Shown one piece after another: positions 56,701 through 64,000 of a DNA stretch of 64,000 nt. Made by a program: the position numbers and the translations under genes. The first letter of the stretch is position 1. Every line of letters starts with the position of its first letter. Origin of the DNA: Phlyctochytrium arcticum (taxonomy: Eukaryota > Chytridiomycota > Chytridiomycetes > Chytridiales > Chytridiaceae); contig JAHLKI010000029.1 in assembly GCA_025602905.1 (NCBI GenBank), forward strand, positions 186,001 through 250,000, written 5' to 3'. The notes below the pieces were generated by a model that saw only the letters and a program-made list of their open reading frames with translations, searched no databases and was not told the origin of the DNA.

Positions 56701-59388
56701 GGTCGCGGTATTCTAGACGTCAATAGTCGGTTGACCGCCAACGATACCCGCTTGGATGTTCTCGAAAATACTAAGAGCGGATTACATGACCAGCTGACGC
56801 ACTTGGTGGACGATTTCACCGCATTACAGCCTATTGTCGATGAAGCATATGCAGGCATGAAGCGCGCGCTCGAAAAGACAAACAACATTGAAGGCCATAT
56901 TGCCGAGATCAATGAATTCCGTGGCAATGTGAAGAATCAAGTTTTGCAGATGACCACTGGTATCACCTCGATTCAAACATCGAGCGAGGAGAACATTAGA
57001 GAGTTGCGGCGAACCAAGGACCGAGTCAGCATTGTAGAGACTCGCCTAGGAAGCGTGGAGAATGTTCCCCAGCTTGTACAGGACATTTCCATGATTCGAG
57101 GCTCGGGCGATGAGAATACCAGAGCAATCAGGAGGATTGTCGATCGGCTAGCAAGCATTGATGCGGTGCATCGTGGCATTGGTGATATGAAGGGTATCAA
57201 TATCAAGGCGTTGCGGGACAAAGTGGACGATCTATCCAGCTGGCGTCAAGTTGCCACGGAGAAGGTTCATGTGCTGGAAGGCGCTCAAAAGGACTTTACG
57301 CGTGTCATGCGTGAGCGTGACACCGCCGTGGCTCGCGCAGCTACAGACGAAGCATCATGGAAAAAGGCCGTCCTCGACCGCTTGAGTGGATCGGATGGTG
57401 CGCAGAAAGAGATTGTCAAGTCCCTTGCGGTTCTGAATAAGAACTACTCTGGTGTTGTCTTGCAGGATGGCAAATGGACGCTAAACACTTCTCAACGACT
57501 AAATGTTCTGGAGAAGAGCCAAGCGGATTTGGTCGCGGCTAGGAAGCAGTGGGATACCACCGCTGTACGCAAAGTCACTGAAAGCATGGAAAGACTCTCA
57601 TCCGAACTCAAAAGCAAAATGGAAAGTTTGGAGAAGGTGCAACGAGATCTGGCTACGAACATCACCCAAGTAGATGGTAGAACTGCGTACCGCTTAAACG
57701 AAGAGCATGGTAACTGGACAAAGGGTACCCTTGACCGAATTACCAGCCTGGAACAAATCAATCGCAACTTGGAAACTACAATTTCGACGTTGAACCGGGG
57801 ACATAAGGCGGTGAAAGACAAATTGGACGCTGTGAACCGAGATCTGGAATCAATTAGAGAAGAACGATGGAGAGAGCCATTGGACACGTACCCTGCTTAC
57901 AAGCAGCAGTCCCCTGCTCCAGAGTCTCCTCCAACGGCTGCTGTTCCTGTTTTTGAGGAACAGCTCTCCAGCATTGCAATCGACGAGTGTGCCTCTATTG
58001 GCGCTGCCAAAGACGGACGCCAGCAAAATTTCAACAAGTCCGCTCCCACTAAGAACAGATCTTCACCCAAACCTGATTATAGCGCTGAACTAAATGAACT
58101 ACGCAAGCATTTGGAACAGAAAGTGGATACCAGTGTTTTGGAAGAACTTCTTCGTCATGTTCCCACCCGTGATGAATTGAAGGAGGGAATCGAAACGCTT
58201 CAGCAGCAAGTCAATCAGAGTGAGAAAGATATTGTGTCCACCGTGCGCAAAATGAAGCCGCAGGTCAACCGGTCAGGATCTTCCTCAAATCTGGATAATA
58301 CTGAACCAATTCCTGAGAAGCTGAACTCTGAGATCCGGGCCCTCGTGACGGAACTCATTACAGACCAGGAAGCTGCTTTGACACACGATCTGGAGCTGAA
58401 AGTAATTCGCATACAGCGCGAACTTCTTGAAGCTGCTCCACTCGAGAGGAAAGCTAACAAAACGGATGCGCAGCAAATCCGTAAGGACGTGGAAAGCAAA
58501 GTCCGTAAGGACCTCAAGGCTTGGTTTGAGAAGCGGGTGAATTACATCCGCGAAGAGACCGTTGAGCGTATCAAGAAAACCACAGCGGAATTACGCGAAG
58601 AGGTTCAAACATTGGCACCCCGCAAGGCATCAATGGACTCGAATTACTATGAACCCGCATATCAATCTGGAGGTGCTTCGCCAGCTATGGCCCCCGGCGG
58701 TCCAGACGTGAGCGCCATTGATGAGATCGAACGTGTCTCGAAGCGTCTGACTCGCGAGTTTGACGAGAAATTGTTCATGATTTGCTCTGATCTGAGCATC
58801 TGTAAGGCTCAGTCAAGTAAGCAATTGGCCCAGCCTTTCCATCGCTGCGGTCAATGGTTGTGGAAATCGGGCTGCCTGAAGCTTGGAAGTGCCATTCCAT
58901 GGAATGTAGAGACTTGCAACACTGGTAGGATACGAAACCTTTTTCGACCAACGAATTATGTATCCTAACACTGGTATTTATGACATTAACAGATGCAGAA
59001 AACATGCTCTGGGAGAAAGACCACACCAACATCCGGGTTTCTGAACCCGGTCTCTATGAAATCACATTTGCTTTCTTCACCAAGGCTAAACCATCGATCC
59101 AACTCGTTGTAAATGGCGAATCGGTTCTATCGGCCATAAATTCACCTTCGTACGTTGTACATCACTCGTCGGGCTATGTTATGGATGGAGAAGGTCGTGT
59201 GGAGCAAGGTACTGTTACCGGGATTAGCTTGCTGGTAAGTTCAGTATCAGAGAACCGTCAAACATGTTGCTTAAACAATGTCATAGGACTTTTTGGCACT
59301 GCCCCCTAAGTCAACACTTTCCATTCACTACCATGGGGGAAAGAAGGGTATGCTTGGCCACGGATTTTTAGGGTTGCGAAAGCTTTAG
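53737..59388 (+). CDS. giant coiled-coil protein with C1q-like C-terminus
   Basis: Exons 53737-58924, 58993-59234, 59287-59388 give 1843 residues. The first ~430 residues are disordered and Ser/Arg/Pro-rich (YSEHSPAPSISTASRASSSW, RSRSRSPSPGAYSARGGRAG). Residues about 430-1640 form a near-continuous coiled coil with recurring ~30-residue units such as KFADGGKVRDLEITMKDLLN / KFADDSRIRSLEATLNELAG / KLPDGKRVRDLEALLKEV. After CGQWLWKSGCLKLGSAIPWN a compact beta-rich domain follows: YEITFAFFTKAKPSIQLVVN, SYVVHHSSGYVMDGEG, GTVTGISLLDFLALPPKSTL, SIHYHGGKKGMLGHGFLGLR. I judge this a C1q/TNF-like jelly roll by layout. No signal peptide or transmembrane segment is evident, so a cytoplasmic scaffold is more likely than a secreted collagen-like C1q protein. 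Function unknown; a cytoskeletal or ciliary role is speculation. Confidence 0.85.
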
Positions 59389-59455
59389 ATTGGTATAGTT
59401 CCATATTTAATATAATTATTATCGCATCTGATCATTAAAAAAGCGGTGCATGTCT

Positions 59456-61269
59456 CTAAAGCTTATGTGAGGGTGACGCAGCTTTGGCAGCAGTGGGTGT
59501 CACTCCTGCCTGCTGTAAGGATCGGACAAATGGTTGAAACATATGTTGCTTCATTCCGGCCTTGTTCAGATCCATATTTCTGAAGGGTTTTTCCAATCCA
59601 GCTGAATCGGCCCCGATTTCAGAGGCTTCTTTAGAGGAAGCACCTTCTGGCGCAAAATAAACTATCGTGGCGGTCATGTCATCCCTGTACCGTCGGCTAC
59701 GTGGGGCAGGGATCGCTAGTAGATGATTTACTCTGGAGACATCCCCTTCTGCAAGAGCATTCCGTATCAAATGAGTGGCTGGATTTTTGTCTGCCCATGA
59801 CCACGTTCCTTCCAAACTAGTTGGGATAACTTTTCCCGGAATTTTGCCGTGGTTTGACATATGCCCTGCAATTAAATCGACAGACTGTTCATTGTTGAGA
59901 CAGTCCCAAATACCGTCAGTCGCCATAATGAGGAACATGTCCGACTTGCGGTCCAAGGTGTAACAAGTCACTTCGGGGACGGCTGTCACATACGGTGGTG
60001 TCAAATAGTTGTTTCTTGGCCGCCGTATTTGCAAAGCCTCCTGATCGTCCGCTTTCCATTTGTAACGGGCGTCACCTAGTACGGACTTCTTTCAATTCGA
60101 GTCGCTTCTAATGATAAACAAATCGATATTTACCAAATGCACGGGTAGGCATCAATCCCCCCAGGATACGACCACGCACAAACACCGTCTCTTCCTCGCC
60201 CGGATGCTCTGCCAAAATCCTAGCATACTCTGCTGGATTACGAATTGTCTGATCTTCACTCAAGGGGATCGCCTCGAATGTGCCGTCGCCTCGGCTCCTT
60301 CCAATAACTGCCCGGCAGTCACCAGTACAGGCCACATAGATATTACTCCCTTCGAGATATGCTACTATAGCGCATGCTCCAGCCGCGGCGGCGCGTACTC
60401 GCGCCATCAACTCATCGCTGCTTGTTCCTTTTCCATTAACTGAGATGCCAGCGTTGATAATGTCATCATCTACTTTGGCGAACGCCTGCTTTAGAGCGTT
60501 CGAGACCTGCGCCTTCCTCGTAGAACTATTCTGGTCAGACAAAGGTGGTAACTTTGATATCTCTTGTGCAACATATGGTCCAAGGTATTCGGAAAGAATC
60601 TGTGCGCAAGCAGTGCCCGAATGACCGTCAAAGATGCTACCGCCGAGCAATAATTAGAATACTACTTTTCCGGGTGTTCGGGAAATGAACGTACCCAAAA
60701 ATGACTCCATTCTTGTAGCGATCCTCACTATGATAGTCCTCAATGGGATTGTTGCTGGCTATTTGATTCACATGGTACTCGACCACTGGAGGAAGGTTGG
60801 GATTGCCAGTGCTGGGCTCGTGCTTGGCTGTCGGTGTTTTAGCCCAGAACGTCCATTTCGAATGGGTTTCCTGGGAATCTAATCGAGAAAGGGCAGCCAT
60901 ATTGACCCCGTAAGATTTCTCATTTTTAGTCAGAAAAGCATTGACTTCTTCGTCCGTTGGGATCCTGGTAACGTCGGGGAGCTTGTTTAGCACCGGGGTG
61001 GAGCTCGCTTTTGCGCCAGCCGGTGTCAGCATATAGTACATGACGCCTGAAAGGGCTGCCAAGGCGCCCAACTTCCAGTACCCTTTGCCCGAAGGAGTTC
61101 CTTTTGAACCCGGTGTCGTCGAAGAATCCGTTGAGACAGTTGCATAACCCCGGCGCAATGGCCACGTCAGTATTCCGGAGGATCGAGTGAGCTTTGGTGT
61201 CGATCGGATGCCTCCGGTAGGGAAATAGGGCTGACAACGGCGGGCAAGTATGCACTGTCTGCAAATCAT
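59456..61269 (-). CDS. mitochondrial PP2C phosphatase, PDP type
   Basis: Exons 61269-60695, 60636-60134, 60075-59456 give 565 residues. An N-terminal presequence (MICRQCILARRCQPYFPTGG, Arg-rich) is followed by a hydrophobic segment at about 67-85 (WKLGALAALSGVMYYML). PPM/PP2C motifs in order: EDYHSEDRYKNG, AIFDGHSGTACA with the metal-binding DGH, ACTGDCRAVIGR, RGRILGGLMPTRAFGDARYKW, DMFLIMATDGIWDCLNNEQS with the metal-binding DG, and RDDMTATIVYF. RILGGLMPTRAFGDA... is characteristic of pyruvate dehydrogenase phosphatase (yeast Ptc5), so it likely activates the PDH complex in mitochondria. The AFGDARY motif is restored only by splicing the 58-nt intron at 60076-60133. Confidence 0.92.
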
Positions 61270-61427
61270 CTTGCTCTCTTGCTATCGTTTGAATTGACGA
61301 CCGAAGCTGAGTTCACGCGTTTCATTCGGACTTGCCTGACGGGCTGACGGGACTTTCTTCCCCGGCCGAGCGAAATTCACTCACAGTAAACAGACCTTTG
61401 CGCCCGGCACTGGAAATACACCAGCGA
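61270..61427. promoter_or_regulatory. bidirectional promoter PDP phosphatase / KXD1
   Basis: 158 bp between divergent ATGs at 61269 (minus) and 61428 (plus). Function inferred from geometry only. Confidence 0.3.
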
Positions 61428-61935
61428 ATGCGGCTCGACACCGCACTCACAAGATCTAACTCGACCGTTACTCGCCACAAAGTTTCGGACCAGTCGCCTC
61501 CTCTGGTGCGAGTGCTTGCCGAGACTGTCAGCGAAGAACGATTGGAAAATGTCCTTGGCTGCCAAGTGGCAACGTGAGTCAAGTGGAAAGGCTTGTAAAT
61601 GTACGAGCTTCTAATGGGTGTTTAGGATTCAAGCCGTGCAGGAGGCAACGTCAAGGTTGAACATTCATAATCAGATATCTATGAACAAGTTCATCGAATG
61701 CGAGAAACAATTAGAGCAGCATATCAAAGTTCTCAACGAGCTGCGTGCTGACCTGGAAGCGGTCTTTCGCAAAGTGCGGTGGGTTTTTGAACGATATTTG
61801 CATGCTCTGCAGGGTAAAGGAACTCAATGTTATGTGTAAAGGCCATTGCGGGCAAGAGTCGGCAACCTTTACCCTGCAGAATTTGCTCAGGTTGACAAGT
61901 CGCGGCGGCAGGAAGACGAGGACAGCGACGATTGA
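61428..61935 (+). CDS. KXD1: KxDL-family protein (BLOC-1/BORC related)
   Basis: Small coiled-coil subunit of lysosome/vacuole-related complexes (BLOC-1, BORC). Exons 61428-61573, 61626-61778, 61842-61935 give 130 residues. The family core is TIQAVQEATSRLNIHNQIS, FIECEKQLEQHIKVLNELRA-DLEAVFRKVR and, after the second intron, PLRARVGNLYPAEF, ending in an acidic SRRQEDEDSDD. The family's KxDL signature appears as RADL here. The frame is open upstream to 61332 but has no ATG there, so 61428 is the first usable start. Confidence 0.8.
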
Positions 61936-62620
61936 TTTAAGATCATTCTGTTGCCCATGTTATTTCGCAAAAAAAAATGTCTCCATAGTCTTTTTTGCTC
62001 AGTACCAGTTTGTTGTTGTCTGTCCCGGTCTGCCTCAGTTGTTGGGCTTCAAGTCATCTTTAGAAAAGTATCCCTACACACCAAAGTACATCACAAAGTC
62101 CTCCCCCTCTTTGCTTACTTTGTGGACCGGATTATTGCGGGGTGACGGGTGTTACAATATCCTCATGCAACGTCTTCAAAGCAACCCTGGCACCATTTCC
62201 AGTTAAGATGAGAAGCTGTGGGAGGGCAAGGCGACTCTCCTCGAACGTGAAGCCATAACGGATGCTTTGGGACGCTCGAAAGCCATGCATCGCCATCTGC
62301 AGCCGTTCTGCGCTGGTCTTGTCCTTTCCTTTGCTTCATGTCCATTTTGCACTTTTTGTATGGCAACACGGTGCAGGAGGTTGAGATCATAGCATGGATG
62401 GACGCTTTTATCCATACTCTCCATGGCCCGGTAAAACTCTCGGTCGTTAGTGAGAGTACAGATCATATTTGCATCGTCGTTCCCACGCTTCTGACAGTCG
62501 GAACGCGAATGACACTGTGTCGATTGTCATGGCAACAGGAAATGATCATTGAATTCCGGCGGATCTTGTTCACACTTCACAGCGACAATTTTGGCACACC
62601 TTGTCTCCATTACTCAAACA
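61936..62620. other. intergenic upstream of MAM33
   Basis: About 680 bp. A minus-strand 54-codon ORF at 62296-62132 (MAMHGFRASQSIRYGFTFEE, ending DIVTPVTPQ) reads like protein and may be the last exon of a small gene, but I do not recognise it and could not extend it upstream with confidence. Confidence 0.35.
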
Positions 62621-63553
62621 ATGCTTTTCCGTTCAGCACTCCGAACTGCCAGTCTTGCCCGATATGCCGCGCGGCCCCTTTTGGTCGCCAGGCCGGTTGC
62701 CCCTCTCCGAACGTTCACCGCTTCCGTCTTCCCGCGAATGAGCCACGGCTCTGTTGACCGAGACCTGGAGACGAAATTGTCGGAAGAATTGGCCTATGAG
62801 AAGGAGAACGTTCCAACCACAGAGACCCCTGAGTTCCTGAAGGAGTTGCAAGAGGCTGGAGTCTGGAAGATTGAGGATAAGTCGGGAGAAAAGGAAGTCG
62901 CACTTACCCGTCAGTTCGGCAACGAAAAGTAAGAATTCTTGGGGGGCGTCTTTGAGCAAATGAGACCGGCCGACTCATTTTGTGTTGGTTTCAGGATTAC
63001 TCTTCTTTTCAGTACCGATGCTTTGGTGGAAGCACAAGAAGAATTGGATGAAGAACAACCGGAGCAGGTGAGTAACGAAGAAATTGTGTACTCGGTACAT
63101 TTGACATTTTAATGACATACCTTTATTGCAGGATGAGTCCCTGCCCGTCAATCTGTCGGTCATTATTCAGAAACAGGTTCGTTTGCGGAATACGCAGTAA
63201 TATTTCCCGCTTCTCATCCATTTCAATTTGTGTTTCTACAGGATGCCGGTGCCCTAGACATCTCCGTCACTGCGCAAGAAGGTTCTTTCTTCATCGAAAG
63301 TGTAGCATACTCCCCTTCATCATCGTTGGTGGTGGACACATCTGCTGAAGGTGACTGGCAACGGCGTGGTCGCTTCGGCGGCCCCGTTTTCGCCGATTTG
63401 GATGAAAATCTTCAAGACCTCTTCCACAGCTACCTTGAGGAGCGTGGTTTGGATGCCAAACTTGCTACCTTCATCCCTCAGTATGTCGAACACAAGGAGC
63501 AAGTCGAGTACACCTCCTGGCTGTCTCAGGTCGCCAAATTCATCAAGAAGTAG
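62621..63553 (+). CDS. MAM33: mitochondrial matrix acidic protein MAM33/p32
   Basis: Exons 62621-62928, 62995-63067, 63132-63176, 63242-63553 give 245 residues. An N-terminal mitochondrial presequence (MLFRSALRTASLARYAARPL) precedes the acidic, doughnut-forming p32/C1QBP fold: LETKLSEELAYEKEN, TRQFGNEKITLLFSTDA, LPVNLSVIIQKQDAGALDIS, GPVFADLDENLQDLFHSYLE, and the C-terminal helix EQVEYTSWLSQVAKFIKK. This matches yeast Mam33 and human C1QBP in length and layout. Acts in the mitochondrial matrix, linked to mitochondrial translation and respiratory complex assembly. Confidence 0.94.
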
Positions 63554-63812
63554 AGTCAAATTAGTTTCCTGGCGCATTCTTTTTTTAATTATTTTCATCA
63601 CATTTTCATTCATAACAACATATCCACAATCACATCGTGTTTCCCACCCTTCGATATCATCACTGTTTGTGTCAGCGTTGGATCTGTCATCTGAAGTAGA
63701 GAAAGCCAGGATCGGGAAACATACAAAAATGGCATATAATGGCTGCTCAACATCACATGAAGGTAAACTAGTAAGCTGAACAGACGATAAAAAGTATGTG
63801 GTACTATAGCAT

Positions 63813-64000
63813 TCATATCAAAATCGCATCTGAAGTCAACCCATCTTCAGAGAGTGTTTCGGTCAAAGAAGACTTCTCCGTTCCAGAATTGGAGTCTGTA
63901 AACAGACCATCCACTATGACCAGCGTTCAGTTAGTTGTTCGCAACGCAAGTCATGTTGCATAGTCATCATACCTTCTTGAAGCAACTCTTGGTCATCTTC
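63813..64000 (-). CDS. 3' end of an unidentified gene (partial)
   Basis: Minus strand. Coding from the right edge to 63973 (EDDQELLQE), intron 63972-63896 with GTATGA donor and TTTACAG acceptor, then 63895-63813 encoding DSNSGTEKSSLTETLSEDGL and TSDAILI, stop TGA 63815-63813. Acidic Ser/Thr-rich tail; identity cannot be told from the part present. 63554-63812 is the convergent 3' spacer. Confidence 0.5.

Overview
The window is eukaryotic nuclear DNA. Genes carry many short introns (about 45-70 nt, GT..AG, some with a TACTAAC-like branch site), and ribosomal-protein genes carry long first introns. Gene content is fungal: a Lag1-type ceramide synthase, Bcy1-like PKA regulatory subunit, MAM33, KxDL protein, CWC22, a Red1/ZFC3H1-type protein and MULE transposases. 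The mix with animal-like proteins (LEC14B/DCAF11, WDR44, HAPSTR1, a C1q-like jelly roll) suggests an early-diverging, possibly chytrid-like fungus. That placement is inference.

Layout. 1-5.1 kb: 3' part of DNA ligase I, PKA regulatory subunit, RPL27. 5.5-15.3 kb: a rearranged BDP1 locus. A decayed copy of the BDP1 C-terminus and a detached BDP1 5' fragment flank a large transposase gene, followed by the intact BDP1 gene. 16.1-20.1 kb: ceramide synthase and an F-box/WD40 gene. 20.5-27 kb: two near-identical CWC22 genes and a shuffled CWC22 fragment. 27.4-38.6 kb: HAPSTR1-like, LRR protein, RPS18, ETF-ubiquinone oxidoreductase, WW protein, DCAF11-like WD40. 38.7-46 kb: a repeat island with an apparently intact MULE (37-bp inverted repeats, 9-bp target duplication) inserted into another BDP1 5' fragment, then a 2.4-kb purine-biased block holding fold-back hairpins. 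46.1-64 kb: ZFC3H1-like protein, WDR44-like WD40, an 1843-residue coiled-coil/C1q-like protein, a PDP-type mitochondrial phosphatase, KXD1, MAM33 and the 3' end of a further gene.

The host genes are dispersed housekeeping functions, not a pathway cluster. Functional links are general: mitochondria (ETF-QO, PDP phosphatase, MAM33), RNA metabolism (CWC22, ZFC3H1, BDP1) and translation (RPL27, RPS18). Several pairs are divergent with short shared promoters.

The most unusual item is the transposase gene at 7.0-12.1 kb. It encodes an AT-hook, a zinc-ribbon-like region, an RNase H-type DDE core, a complete DEDDy 3'-5' exonuclease placed between the second Asp and the catalytic Glu, and a C-terminal zinc knuckle. 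Intron/exon coordinates are hand-derived from frame continuity and splice consensus; no search or alignment program was run.
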